The notes below the pieces were generated by a model. It made no database searches and was not told where the DNA came from. It worked only from the letters and a program-made list of their open reading frames with translations. The translations under genes and the position numbers were made by a program. Shown piece after piece: positions 7,146 to 16,254 of a stretch of DNA of 64,000 bases. The stretch comes from Desulfobulbus sp. Lineage in GTDB: Bacteria; Desulfobacterota; Desulfobulbia; Desulfobulbales; Desulfobulbaceae. Location of the stretch: NCBI GenBank assembly GCA_028684915.1, contig JAQUEZ010000003.1, forward strand, positions 1 through 64,000, given 5' to 3'. The first letter of the stretch is position 1; each line of letters opens with the position of its first letter.

Positions 7146-8057
7146 CTATGTCCAAGGGCCTCCCATCGGCCAGAACAGCGGGAAGTCAAGCCTCTGGTTC
7201 AACGCTTCACACACCGGTAGAAGCAAACGCCCTATCGTCTGGACGGCCTCTTCCAATCCCACATCCTGCTCCATCAGGTTGTTCCGCTTGATAAAACCTC
7301 GCCAAAGAGCCTGTTTGGCAGCATCAGCATAGAACTCCTCGGTCAATGCCAGAGGGGTTTGTTGGGGTATAGCTGTCTGCCGACGCTCGAAAGTACGGGC
7401 AAGGGCCTGGGCCAGTACAGATCCGCTATATTCAAACAAGCGGGCCAGCACCCAGATATCATATATATCCTTTATCCGGCTGTTGCCCATGCCAAGCAGC
7501 ACCATGGCATGAAACTTTTCGACAATAACGGATTCGCGAGGATAAACGCGAAGATGTGGCGCCGGCATATCCAAAAGGGTGGGGTATTCTATTTCCTGGG
7601 CGGGAGGGGTGACCGCATCACCATAACCGATGTCGATCTGCAGGGGGATGCGAGCTTTATCCAACTCAGCAATCAATTTAACCCGCACCCCACCATATTC
7701 CATTTCTTCGCGAATAACTTCGACCCGAATGTTCTCCGGAGCAAACAGCAAGCCATCGTCTTCGACATCGAGGTGACAAAGTTCTTGGAAAACTTCTCGA
7801 ACATGCGCTTCGGTGCTCTCACCAAAACCGAGCAGGTCTGCATCCATGGTTGGTCGATGGCCATTGATCCCCCAAATGGGGAAAAGCATCGCTCCCTTGA
7901 GGACGAAATAGGGCTCGTACTCCGAAAGACTCAAGCGATACAGCAAACGTTCGAGGCCGTACCGGGTCAGTAGGAATTGAAAACTCTCACTGTTTTTTCG
8001 CGACCTATCCAAGAGCAACTGCCTCACCGAAGCCGCTTTGTTTTTCTGTCGAGCCAT
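7146..8057 (-). CDS. AbiEii-type nucleotidyltransferase toxin
   Basis: A 303-residue member of the AbiEii/AbiGii toxin family, the nucleotidyltransferase half of type IV toxin-antitoxin/abortive infection systems. It shows YFVLKGAMLF and, about 15 residues on, RPTMDADLLG, the nucleotidyltransferase signature, and later FHAMVLLGMGNSRIKDIYDI, conserved in the family. The start ATG overlaps the antitoxin stop as TGATG, so translation is coupled. Upstream in-frame starts lie inside the antitoxin gene and were rejected. Confidence 0.9.
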   Translation of the reverse strand: MARQKNKAASVRQLLLDRSRKNSESFQFLLTRYGLERLLYRLSLSEYEPYFVLKGAMLFPIWGINGHRPTMDADLLGFGESTEAHVREVFQELCHLDVEDDGLLFAPENIRVEVIREEMEYGGVRVKLIAELDKARIPLQIDIGYGDAVTPPAQEIEYPTLLDMPAPHLRVYPRESVIVEKFHAMVLLGMGNSRIKDIYDIWVLARLFEYSGSVLAQALARTFERRQTAIPQQTPLALTEEFYADAAKQALWRGFIKRNNLMEQDVGLEEAVQTIGRLLLPVCEALNQRLDFPLFWPMGGPWT

Positions 8058-8659
8058 CAAGCGTTCATCGCCTCCAGATAGGGCCGCATCACATTGCTCA
8101 CCCGGCAGATCTTGGCAAACCGCCAAAGAGTATCAGCCTCGCATCGACGGTTTCTCAAGCAATCTTTCAAGGCTTCAAGTGCCACGTCCAGGCCAATTTT
8201 ATTGCGATATTTGAAGCAATCAGCCACAGTTTTCCCCGGTTTATATATTGCCACCGGTATTCCGTCGATGATATGGCTCTCGATTCCTTCAATCAGCGCC
8301 GGACCAGAAAAACGCACGAAACGGATCGGCAATTCCTTCTTTACCGGCAAACGTGTTTTCCGGTCAATCGCCATCCAAATCTCATGGGGCGCCTGGGTGG
8401 TGAGGTCGTGGAACCGCAGAGCGGAAAGCAGACAGATAACCCCTTTCGGTACCATCTTGGCGGCTTCCGCCAGGGAATGATGCTCGGATATCTGGGTGTC
8501 AGGCAGCCGATACAGCCCACGAGCCACCTTTTCCACCAGGCCCCGCTGGTAGAGTCGTTGTAGGGTAATCCGTGGGATGTCCAATTCGTCAAGATCAACA
8601 GGCCTCAGAACCGTTCTCATTTTGAGGAGCTGAAGAATTTTTTGAGAACTTCCTTGCAT
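8057..8659 (-). CDS. AbiEi-type antitoxin / transcriptional repressor
   Basis: A 200-residue AbiEi_4-type antitoxin. The N-terminal winged helix (DIPRITLQRLYQRGLVEKVA, then RGLYRLPD) normally binds inverted repeats upstream of the operon. The C-terminal domain (ICLLSALRFHDLTTQAPHEI, YKPGKTVADCFKYRNKIG) supplies antitoxicity. It is first in the operon and overlaps the toxin by one base. The 190 bases between it and the divergent hsdR-like gene probably contain both promoters. Confidence 0.9.
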   Translation of the reverse strand: MQGSSQKILQLLKMRTVLRPVDLDELDIPRITLQRLYQRGLVEKVARGLYRLPDTQISEHHSLAEAAKMVPKGVICLLSALRFHDLTTQAPHEIWMAIDRKTRLPVKKELPIRFVRFSGPALIEGIESHIIDGIPVAIYKPGKTVADCFKYRNKIGLDVALEALKDCLRNRRCEADTLWRFAKICRVSNVMRPYLEAMNA

Positions 8660-8847
8660 GCGACTCCCTTTATGGAATAAATCAATCAGTTATTGAATGA
8701 GTCAGGTACTATGGCTCATGAGCGATGTTCTTTATCGTCTGCTTCCGTTAAGATATGCCGACATTTTCGATCAGGCAACAAAAAAGATGTACGGAAGCTC
8801 TGACCGTTATCCAGGTTTCACGTCCGCGCTAAGGTGATCGTAAGCTC

Positions 8848-11520
8848 ATGGACTCCGAACGCCAAACCCGTCAAGAACGAATCGATCTTCAGTTAGGTCG
8901 CGCAGGCTGGGCTATTGGCAGTAGACGATTAGTCGAGGAATTAGTCGTCAAAACAGGGTTCCAAACAGGTGAACCTGAAGGGAAATACCGTTCCAAAGAA
9001 TTTGCCGATTACGCCTTGTTTGACCGGCTTGGACGTTTGCTTGCCATCGTTGAGGCGAAACGATCCAGCCGGGATCCACTGGAAGGAGAACGTCAGGCCG
9101 CTGATTATGCAGATGCCTTGAGCAATCAGTATGGCTCTGCCCCTTTTATTTTCCTCGCCAATGGCGATGAAATTCTGTTCTGGCATCGAAGGCTCTATCC
9201 CCCACGAAAAGTCGCAGGTTTTTTCACTGAGGATGACCTGGAACGCCTTGCCCACCTGGATAAATTCGGCAAGCCCTTGACCGGTATAATGCCTCTCACC
9301 CGCATTATTGACAGAGCGTACCAGATTGAGGCGGTGAAGACCGTCGCGGAACAGATCGAATCCGCCAACCGCCGTTTTCTCCTCGTCCTTGCGACCGGTA
9401 CCGGCAAAACACGGGTTGCCGTTGCCTTGATGGAACTCTTACTGCGTCAGGAACGGATTCAACGCATTCTTTTTCTTGCGGATCGGCGGGAACTGGTCAA
9501 ACAAGCCATCGGCGCATTTAAGGAGCATCTTCCCGGTGTGCCAAGGGCTTGGATCGAAGGTGGCACAATCGACAAGGATGCCCAGATTCACTTTGCCACC
9601 TACCCGGGCATGACGTCGCTGTATCAACGGTTGTCGCCAGGATATTATGACCTGATCATAGCTGATGAAAGCCACCGCTCCATCTATGCGGCGGAGAGTT
9701 ACGGCGGCTTGTTTAATCATTTCGATGCGATGCTGTTGGGGCTGACTGCCACTCCGACGGATTTTATCGACCACAATACCTTCAAGTTGTTTAACTGCCC
9801 GGACGACAACAGCCCGACCTTCTATTATGGATACGATGAGGCCGTTCGGGATAAATATCTTGTTCCTTACCGCCCGGTCCATGCAGCCCGCACCAGTTTT
9901 CAGATCAAAGGTCTCAAACCCGGTGAGTTGCCCCAGGAGGTCAGGGATCAGATACGGCAACAAAATATCGACCCAGACCAATTCAGTTTTGAAGGAACAG
10001 ACCTGGAACGGACCGTCTCCAACACCGGGACCAATGACGCCATCGTCAGGGAATTCATGGATAATGCCATCAAGGATGCGGTGGGCGCCTTGCCGGCAAA
10101 AACCATTATCTTTGCAGTTTCGCACCGACACGCCCTGGAGCTTTACAAGAGTTTCAATCGCCTTTACCCCGATCTGCAGCGGCGGGGGCTTGCAAAAGTG
10201 ATCGATAGTCAGATGGAACGTGCCGAAAAAATGCTCGACGACTTTAAGTACAAGGATTTTCCGCGCGTGGCCATCTCCGTCGACATGCTCGATACCGGCA
10301 TCGATGTACCAGCCATACGCAATCTGGTGTTTGCCAAGCCGGTCTTCAGTAAGGTGAAATTCTGGCAGATGCTGGGCAGGGGGACCAGAACCTGGACTGA
10401 CCCCGTCAGCATGCAGGAGAAGACGGACTTCTTGGTCATGGACCTATGGGAAAACTTTGATTTCTTCCAGGTCAACACGGATGGCCGTGCCGGTGCGGTC
10501 ACCGAGCCGCTTCCCGCTCGCTTATTCCGATTGCGTTTAGAGAAGTTGCAAATTCTCTCTGGTCGCAACGCAGCGGCTGATGTCGAGCACACCATTGGCC
10601 AACTACGGACGCTGGTTCAGGCTTTGCCCCTGGAAAATATCAATATAGCGCCCCATGCCGAGGAAATCCGTACCCTGGCAGAAAATGATGCGCCTTGGAC
10701 CAACATGGATGAGACGGCTCTTCACCATCTCTCCCGCACCATTGCTCCACTCTTACGGTTTGCCGTGATCGGCTCATACCCTGAACTGCAATTTGAGAAT
10801 CTGACTGAGCAACTGGCCTTGGCCCACCTCAAAGCAGATGTGGACGAAATGGCCAGTTTGCGAAAGCGCATTACGGAACACCTATCCCTGCTGCCCAAAA
10901 ACTTTCCGGAGGTGCAACCGCACCTTGGCGCCTTGACCGCTGCCCTGACAGACGTCTTTTGGCAGAGCATGACAATGAACCGCATTATGGACCTGCAAAT
11001 GACCTTTGCCCCGCTGATGCGTTTTCGCAACCGCCGCCCGCAGCGTCCGTTTGTTCGTCTCAACCTGCCGGATAAAATCCAGCAGCGCCGGTGGATCATT
11101 TACACGGCAACCGGCGAAGGCACCTTTGCCGATACCTACCGTGCTCGGGTCGAGGCGTTAGTTCGCGATCTCGCCGACAATAATCTTGTCCTGCAGCGGC
11201 TTCAACAGGGCGAGGAGCTTGATGGCGTAGATCTGGAGGCTCTCGCCGAACTGCTCAACGGGCCTGATCTCTTTGTTACCGAGGAACGGTTGCGCGATGC
11301 CTACGAGCAGCCCTCGGCCGGGCTTGCCGATTTCCTTCGCCACATCCTTAACGTCGCCAAATTGCCTTCCAGGGAAGAATTGATCTCCCAGACATTTGAC
11401 GAGTGGGTCCGCCGCCATCCACAACTCACCGCTACGGGCGCCTTCTTCAATATCGAGCAGTTGCTTGAGTTGGCCGCAGACACTCTCCGGTGTCGGATAA
11501 AAGCCGGCCTTGGCCTGTGA
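8848..11520 (+). CDS. hsdR: Type I restriction enzyme R subunit (HsdR-like), orphan
   Basis: An 890-residue motor nuclease. Residues about 1-110 hold the HsdR_N nuclease with a PD-(D/E)xK pattern (FADYALFD, then LAIVEAKRSS). The SF2 helicase follows: Walker A ATGTGKT, DESH box IADESHRS, motif III LTATPTD, and a late motif QMLGRGTRT. The C-terminal 300 residues match the EcoEI-type R-subunit C domain. In type I systems HsdR translocates and cuts DNA only when assembled with HsdM and HsdS. Neither partner is adjacent: the neighbours are the AbiE pair upstream and a convergent recombination operon downstream. It is either stranded, uses distant partners, or works alone. Confidence 0.85.
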   Translation: MDSERQTRQERIDLQLGRAGWAIGSRRLVEELVVKTGFQTGEPEGKYRSKEFADYALFDRLGRLLAIVEAKRSSRDPLEGERQAADYADALSNQYGSAPFIFLANGDEILFWHRRLYPPRKVAGFFTEDDLERLAHLDKFGKPLTGIMPLTRIIDRAYQIEAVKTVAEQIESANRRFLLVLATGTGKTRVAVALMELLLRQERIQRILFLADRRELVKQAIGAFKEHLPGVPRAWIEGGTIDKDAQIHFATYPGMTSLYQRLSPGYYDLIIADESHRSIYAAESYGGLFNHFDAMLLGLTATPTDFIDHNTFKLFNCPDDNSPTFYYGYDEAVRDKYLVPYRPVHAARTSFQIKGLKPGELPQEVRDQIRQQNIDPDQFSFEGTDLERTVSNTGTNDAIVREFMDNAIKDAVGALPAKTIIFAVSHRHALELYKSFNRLYPDLQRRGLAKVIDSQMERAEKMLDDFKYKDFPRVAISVDMLDTGIDVPAIRNLVFAKPVFSKVKFWQMLGRGTRTWTDPVSMQEKTDFLVMDLWENFDFFQVNTDGRAGAVTEPLPARLFRLRLEKLQILSGRNAAADVEHTIGQLRTLVQALPLENINIAPHAEEIRTLAENDAPWTNMDETALHHLSRTIAPLLRFAVIGSYPELQFENLTEQLALAHLKADVDEMASLRKRITEHLSLLPKNFPEVQPHLGALTAALTDVFWQSMTMNRIMDLQMTFAPLMRFRNRRPQRPFVRLNLPDKIQQRRWIIYTATGEGTFADTYRARVEALVRDLADNNLVLQRLQQGEELDGVDLEALAELLNGPDLFVTEERLRDAYEQPSAGLADFLRHILNVAKLPSREELISQTFDEWVRRHPQLTATGAFFNIEQLLELAADTLRCRIKAGLGL

Positions 11521-11561
11521 ACCCAGTCGTGCCATGGTGTTCTCCTGTGGTGGTGTTGTGT

Positions 11562-11798
11562 TCAGGGATTTCTCGTGTGTTCGGTTTCGACAAGGAAATG
11601 CATCTGGGCTGTTTGCCCGAGCATAAAGCCATCCTGACCCTCTGTTTGGGCCAGGTGCAGCAAGTCGGTCAACAGATCGATGATTCCGGTTTCGAGCTTA
11701 TCCAGTGGTTCACCCTTGCTCAGGCAATACTGATCAAGCGCCTGCCGGGCGGATTCGGTGCGTCGGGTTATGGTTGTTCTCCTGTCGTCCTTTCTCAA
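11562..11798 (-). CDS. Small hypothetical protein at end of recombination operon
   Basis: A 78-residue polar, probably helical protein (residues 10-60 include RTESARQALDQYCLSKGE and LETGIIDLLTDLLHLAQ). It lies 65 bases after the ssb gene in the same direction and converges with hsdR. No family is recognised; the ordered codon use and position suggest a real gene. Confidence 0.45.
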   Translation of the reverse strand: MRKDDRRTTITRRTESARQALDQYCLSKGEPLDKLETGIIDLLTDLLHLAQTEGQDGFMLGQTAQMHFLVETEHTRNP

Positions 11799-11862
11799 AA
11801 GGGCCTGAACCCCACGGAGGTGGAGTTCAGGTACGGGGTATTATGGTTGCAATCAGTGGCAA

Positions 11863-12258
11863 TCAGAACGGTACGTCATCGGAAGGAGGCGGATCCTGGC
11901 CGTCTTCCGGTGGCACCGGAATATCGGTTCGTTCGCCGCCGCCCAGCATCTTCATTTCACGGGCAATGATCTCCGTGGTGAAGCGGGTGACACCTTCTGT
12001 GTCCTGCCATTTGCGGGTCTGCAAACGGCCTTCCAGGTAGACTCGAGAGCCTTTCGAGAGGTACTCGGAGCAGATCTCAGCCAGACGGCCGAAGGCAACG
12101 ATGCGGTGCCATTCGGTCGATTCCTGCGGCTTGCCTTCGTTATCCTTCCACCGTTCGGTGGTGGCGATGCGGAAGGTGGCCACTGCGACCTGGGTCTTGG
12201 TGTAACGGGTGTCAACGTCTGCGCCTAAATTGCCGATGAGCATGGTCTTGTTCAACAT
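11863..12258 (-). CDS. ssb: Single-stranded DNA-binding protein
   Basis: A 131-residue SSB with one OB fold: [20 protein letters not shown] at the N-terminus, [33 protein letters not shown], and [13 protein letters not shown]. It ends in the acidic DDVPF tail that SSB uses to recruit partner proteins. It is element-borne rather than the housekeeping copy, as it sits in an operon with an annealing protein and an exonuclease, the same combination that SXT/R391-type ICEs carry (bet-exo-ssb). Confidence 0.93.
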   Translation of the reverse strand: MLNKTMLIGNLGADVDTRYTKTQVAVATFRIATTERWKDNEGKPQESTEWHRIVAFGRLAEICSEYLSKGSRVYLEGRLQTRKWQDTEGVTRFTTEIIAREMKMLGGGERTDIPVPPEDGQDPPPSDDVPF

Positions 12259-12341
12259 GATAGTTCTCCTTGAAGGATGAGACGATTGCTCTCCCCACCA
12301 TGGGGAGAGATTTGGGTTTGTTGTGATTGGGCAGTGAAAGC

Positions 12342-13313
12342 TTAGGCCGCTTTCTTGATCTCCAGGAAGGCGTAGGAGCTGCTCTTCTGGAAATCATTGA
12401 GCGAATGGCCGTAGTCTTGAAGGAGCTGGGTGAGTTGGTCCGTATCCAGTGACTTCCTGGTGCGAACCGCCTTACGCAGCAGATGGCCGTAAGCCTTGAG
12501 CGGACCGCGCTGGTCAACGATGGCCAGCAGGTTGCTCTTGCGGATGCCGATCTCTGTATCCAGATCCTTTTGCTGGTGTTGCAGCTCCAGCAGGATCTCG
12601 ACACTCTCGGTCAGCTCGCGCACCTCCTCGGCTTCGAACTTGGGGCAATCCATGAGGAAGGGGCAGTAGCCGCAGAGCGGTCCCACCTCCATGGAAGGGG
12701 TGGTCAGATCACCTGCACTGTAGGCTTGGTACTGGTTCCAGATGGTGGCGGCCCGGTCGATCAGGCCGTGATAAATGGTGTCCTGTGGGGCGTAGCCGCC
12801 AAAGAGCCGCATCCCCTGATCACCGAAGTTGACCGCCAAAATGGCGCCTTTCTCCACGGTGTAGTCGGGGAAGCTATCGGCCAGCAGTCCCATTTGCAGA
12901 TAGAGTTGGGTCTCCCAGGCGCCGTAGGGGTGTTCCGGGATGTTTTCCGGTGCTTTCACCTCCAGGACCGCCATGGTCTTGCGCACCTCCGAGACGAAAA
13001 CAAAGTCAAGATGGGCCATGACCGGGACAGCGCCCGCATGTCGAACCTCGGTTTGCCGCTGGAAGTTGCTGAATCCGGCGATCATGAAGGCGGCGGCAAC
13101 CACTTCCTCGGCCATGTGACCGCGACGCTGCCGCAGCAGGGTAACGAGGTCGGCCTCGGGGACATGGAGTTTTCTGAGAATGGTCTTGCGAGGGCAGGCG
13201 CCGATGTCGGAAGCACCGAGATAGGTGCTTCGATCACCGAGCGTTTCCTCGGTCTGTTGGAGGGCAAGCTGCTGGAGAGCGGCCTGCAGGGTGAGCATTA
13301 ACTGGTCTGACAT
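12342..13313 (-). CDS. Fe-S PD-(D/E)xK nuclease (Cas4/RecB type)
   Basis: A 323-residue nuclease. The active-site pattern is complete: H66 (RGHMAEE), D103 (AHLDFVF), E118-x-K120 (VLEVKA) and Q136 (ETQLYLQ). Four cysteines, C40 (GACPRK) and C214/C217/C223 ([12 protein letters not shown]), have the spacing that holds a 4Fe-4S cluster in Cas4 and AddB. The C-terminal 90 residues are a helical tail. It lies between the Rad52-like gene and ssb, so its likely task is resecting double-strand ends to feed strand annealing. It is not near any CRISPR array, so a Cas4 role is unlikely. Confidence 0.85.
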   Translation of the reverse strand: MSDQLMLTLQAALQQLALQQTEETLGDRSTYLGASDIGACPRKTILRKLHVPEADLVTLLRQRRGHMAEEVVAAAFMIAGFSNFQRQTEVRHAGAVPVMAHLDFVFVSEVRKTMAVLEVKAPENIPEHPYGAWETQLYLQMGLLADSFPDYTVEKGAILAVNFGDQGMRLFGGYAPQDTIYHGLIDRAATIWNQYQAYSAGDLTTPSMEVGPLCGYCPFLMDCPKFEAEEVRELTESVEILLELQHQQKDLDTEIGIRKSNLLAIVDQRGPLKAYGHLLRKAVRTRKSLDTDQLTQLLQDYGHSLNDFQKSSSYAFLEIKKAA

Positions 13314-13408
13314 GGTGGTATCCTCCTGAAAAAAATGAGGGAGGATACACGGATTCCCGCCGAGGGAATGGTATCACTCCCTCTGGGGTTGAGTAAGGTT
13401 GAGTTGGG

Positions 13409-14086
13409 TTAAGCGGCTTGCTTCATCCAGGTTTTGCCAGTCTTATCCCATTGAAAGCCTGCGGCCTTGAGCAGTTCCTTCTTGTCGAAGAGATGGTCGC
13501 CGATGGCGATGATCACCCCTTGGCGGTTCTCGAAGCTGACGCCGGCGATCTTGGGCAGGGTTGCCGATGGATCGCCTTGATTGGCAGGTGGTTCAGGGGG
13601 TTGGCTGGTTCTGGATGTAGGTTTGGTTTTCGATTGTGTTGCGGATGTTCGTTGGCTTCCCTGAAGGTAGACGTTCTTCAAGAGTCCCTTGTAGGCATCG
13701 CTGCCGATGGACAACAATGACATGCATTTCTGGATGGCATCGGTGATGGCCCCTTTCTGGGCATCGCCGACATTGCCTTTGACGATCTGCATCTGTCCCT
13801 TGTGTGAGCCCTTGCACATCCAGTCACCGTCGATCTGCACAAACAATCGAACCTCGGCGACCGCCTGGGACTCGAAAATCTCCTCCTTGGTCAGTTCATA
13901 CCGCCAATTCTCCGGACCGAGCACCTCGTTGACGCTGTCAAAGACGTACTGCGGCCGAAATCCGTACTTAATCTGACCGATCTGATTACCTCCTTTGTCG
14001 GTCATCTTGATTTCCTGAATCGCTTCGATGCCGAATGTTCGCAAGCGTTCGTTGATCGATTGGATCTGTTCCTGCAATGGTGCCAT
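13409..14086 (-). CDS. Rad52/Rad22-family single-strand annealing protein
   Basis: A 225-residue protein. Residues 1-150 match the Rad52/Rad22 annealing domain: IKYGFRPQYVFDSVNEVLGP, ENWRYELTKEEIF, then a KGSHKGQMQIVKGN stretch and AQKGAITDAIQKCMSLLSIG. A proline- and serine-rich linker follows, and a short C-terminal module ends in LLKAAGFQWDKTGKTWMK, a motif often seen in small DNA-binding appendages. Phage and ICE proteins of this family anneal complementary strands independently of RecA. It is the first gene of the operon with the nuclease and ssb. Confidence 0.85.
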   Translation of the reverse strand: MAPLQEQIQSINERLRTFGIEAIQEIKMTDKGGNQIGQIKYGFRPQYVFDSVNEVLGPENWRYELTKEEIFESQAVAEVRLFVQIDGDWMCKGSHKGQMQIVKGNVGDAQKGAITDAIQKCMSLLSIGSDAYKGLLKNVYLQGSQRTSATQSKTKPTSRTSQPPEPPANQGDPSATLPKIAGVSFENRQGVIIAIGDHLFDKKELLKAAGFQWDKTGKTWMKQAA

Positions 14087-15032
14087 GGTGGTGCCTCCTT
14101 ATAGGTTTGGGGAGCATGACGACATGGCTCCGCCGGGAGCATGACGTATAACTCCCGATGGATAAGCGGGGAAGGATGTGCATTGAAAAAACGATAGTTC
14201 AGTTGCGTTGAGAACGCGCAGAAAGAATGCGGCTTCGAAAAGATAGAGAAATGCCTATCGGTTCAACGGTGAAAATGAAGGAAGAAAAACGAATCGAGCG
14301 ATTTGTTTGAGGGGGTGCTTGCGCAATTCTCCTGAGCCAAAGAAAGACGTTCGCCTCTGCGATTAAACGTATCTGGCAGGGAAAGGCAGCGCCACATGCT
14401 ACCTGGAGTTCAAGAACACGAAAATGGTGTTCAGCTAAGCCCTGAAAAAGGATATCTCATTGGAAATGAGTCAGAAATATGTATCTATATTAACGCCTCT
14501 TTTGCAAATGGCAAGCAAATTAAACTGCTGATTTTCTGTGAACAATGGAGTTGTAACTTTTATTGAGCTCCTCTGGATATCTGTAATGAATCGTATGCCA
14601 ACAGCATAACGTCTGAGCGCATTTCATCGCCAGTGTGTCCTGGGTTATTTCCTGAATGCTAATTTCCCTTGGGTAAACCCCGGCTTTGCCGGGGGACTCC
14701 CAAAGTTTGACAGTTCCTGCAAAAGTTTCGGTTACGGTATGACTTGTACTGTTGCGAGGGCAAGGTGCCTATACCGTTTGGGGCGGCAAAAATATACTCG
14801 ATGCATCGTAGATTTTCTCATATTGACAAGGTCGATCCCATTAGAGCCGTCAAGTTGAGACTGGTAAACCTTGACGTGGACACAGGTGTCGCATTTATTG
14901 CAAGCGATTTAGGGTGGTCAGGTGCTGGCACATTTTTGGCACACAAACAGTGCTCATTGTAAATTTTATATATTCTTCCGTTTTCTCTTCAATCTTATTT
15001 TTGCTGTTTGCGAAATAAATAAGGGGATCTAT
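14087..15032. other. Intergenic stretch without a convincing gene
   Basis: No open frame here looks like a protein. The region contains leader sequence of the Rad52 operon and a GC-rich hairpin at 14678-14694. From about 14950 the base composition turns sharply AT-rich, marking the edge of a foreign islet. Confidence 0.6.
14678..14694. repeat. GC-rich REP-like hairpin
   Basis: CCCCGGC-TTT-GCCGGGG forms a seven-pair hairpin with a three-base loop. Hairpins of this kind occur as REP elements and at the ends of IS200/IS605-type elements; no Y1 transposase gene is nearby. Confidence 0.5.
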
Positions 15033-15465
15033 ATGTGTGCGGCATTCAAAAAAAAATATGTTTTTATTATAATATGTATCATTTTTTGTGGCAAATTTGC
15101 AATTCCAGCTTCTGTTCCTGATGAGCTAACTGGAAGGATGTTAAGGTCGGTTTATTATGAGAGCGAATTGAATGGATCAGTATCATTAAAAATAACTGTA
15201 GATAATTTATTGAAAAAAAAATTTTCTAATGGTGTGTGGGAAAAGGTAAGTGAAAATAAATGGTTTTACAATGTTTTTTTTTGATAAAAATTATTATAAA
15301 TTTGTATTTATTAATATAAATTACTTTAATTATCATGATGATAAAAATGATGAGTTGGTTTTGTGTAATTTGATTATAAATGATAAAGTTCTGGCAAAAA
15401 AAGAAATATTCGATTTCATCTTACCATATGCTGTAGAAATTAATTATGAATTAAATAAAAATTAA
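15033..15465 (+). pseudogene. AT-rich secreted protein, frameshifted at a T9 run
   Basis: ATG 15033 follows an AAGGGG ribosome site. The first 30 residues are a signal peptide (KKKYVFIIICIIFCGKFAIP, cleavage near PAS). The frame stops at a TGA immediately after nine T's (15274-15282). If one T is dropped, reading continues as FFDKNYYKFVF... to the stop at 15465, giving one protein of about 144 residues. The family is unknown. A T9 run is a classic site for replication or transcription slippage, so this may be an on/off switched gene, a dead gene, or a sequencing error. Composition differs strongly from the surroundings. Confidence 0.55.
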
Positions 15466-15528
15466 TATTTAAATTCTTTATTATATAATTGATAAGTTGT
15501 AATTAATAAATTATATTTTTGCTCCTCA

Positions 15529-15577
15529 TCATTTGGTGTGGATTTGATGTATAAAGGGTCAAATCCACACCAAATGA
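15529..15577. repeat. Perfect 19-base inverted repeat
   Basis: TCATTTGGTGTGGATTTGA and its exact reverse complement flank an 11-base loop (TGTATAAAGGG). It sits between the AT-rich gene and the ISL3 scrap. It could be a terminator, a leader hairpin of the IS, or facing IS ends. No U-tract follows. Confidence 0.7.
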
Positions 15578-15588
15578 CGGTGGATACC

Positions 15589-15925
15589 ATGAATAGTAAC
15601 GACATCATTACTTAGGACTTGGATTGCAAGCGCCTTGGGAGATTACCGGGGCAGATGCTCGACACATCCAAGAGTCCTCACGAACTTCGATTAACGATTG
15701 CTGCTGGACGCGGTACGCTTTTCCATTGCCCTGTGTGCGGGAAGCTCTGTCACGCCATGATTTCAAGGAAATGACCTGGCGCCATCTCAATTTCTTTCAG
15801 CACCATTGTTACATCACCGCGTCGGTCCCTCGTGTTCGCTGCCCCGAGCATAAGGTTAAGCAGGTCATTGCTCCTTGGGCACGAAAAGAAAGCAACTTCA
15901 CTTTGCTGTTTGAACAATCCGCCAC
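15589..15925 (+). pseudogene. ISL3-family transposase N-terminal scrap
   Basis: Pieces of the ISL3 transposase N-terminal zinc/HTH region are readable across frames: LQAPWEITGAD, then in another frame HELRLTIAAGRGTLFHCPVC and GKLC, then DFKEMTWRHLNFFQHHCYIT, VPRVRCPEHKVKQV and FTLLFEQSA. At least two frameshifts and a stop interrupt it, and it ends abruptly at the IS3 scrap. Confidence 0.75.
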
Positions 15926-16126
15926 GGCACACCTGAGATCGTCAACACGGACCAGGGGAGTCAGTTCACCGCTGACGAGTTTGTTCGGGTGGTCCATACC
16001 CGCGGATGCAGGCTCAGCATGGATGGTCGGGGAGCCTGGCGGGACAATGTTTTTGTGGAACGATTGTGGAGATTGATCAAATACGAAGAGGTCTATCTGC
16101 ATGCCTATGAGCCTTTTGCAAAATGA
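15926..16126 (+). pseudogene. IS3-family OrfB C-terminal scrap
   Basis: The frame reads PEIVNTDQGSQFTADEF, then SMDGRGAWRDNVFVERLW and LIKYEEVYLHAYE, which is the second Asp-to-Glu half of the IS3 OrfB DDE core. The first Asp and N-terminus are missing. It is fused directly behind the ISL3 scrap, probably by an insertion followed by deletion. Confidence 0.8.
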
Positions 16127-16254
16127 CGAGACCTACCCGTGGGCGAGAGGTTCAGGCACGGGACGGCAACCATTTAAAGCTATGAAATAATTGAACTTCA
16201 TGGAGTTTCCCGGTGCAGTTTTGTATCCAGCAAAACACAACCAAAGAGAACACC

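Noticed and set aside
9439..10131. A 230-codon minus-strand frame inside hsdR
   Set aside because: Shadow of the helicase domain.
12483..13301. A 272-codon plus-strand frame opposite the nuclease gene
   Set aside because: The minus strand carries the complete PD-(D/E)xK and Fe-S motifs; the plus frame shows none.
12342..13313. Cas4 of a CRISPR adaptation module
   Set aside because: No CRISPR repeats or cas1/cas2 anywhere in the window; the neighbours are a Rad52-type annealer and SSB.
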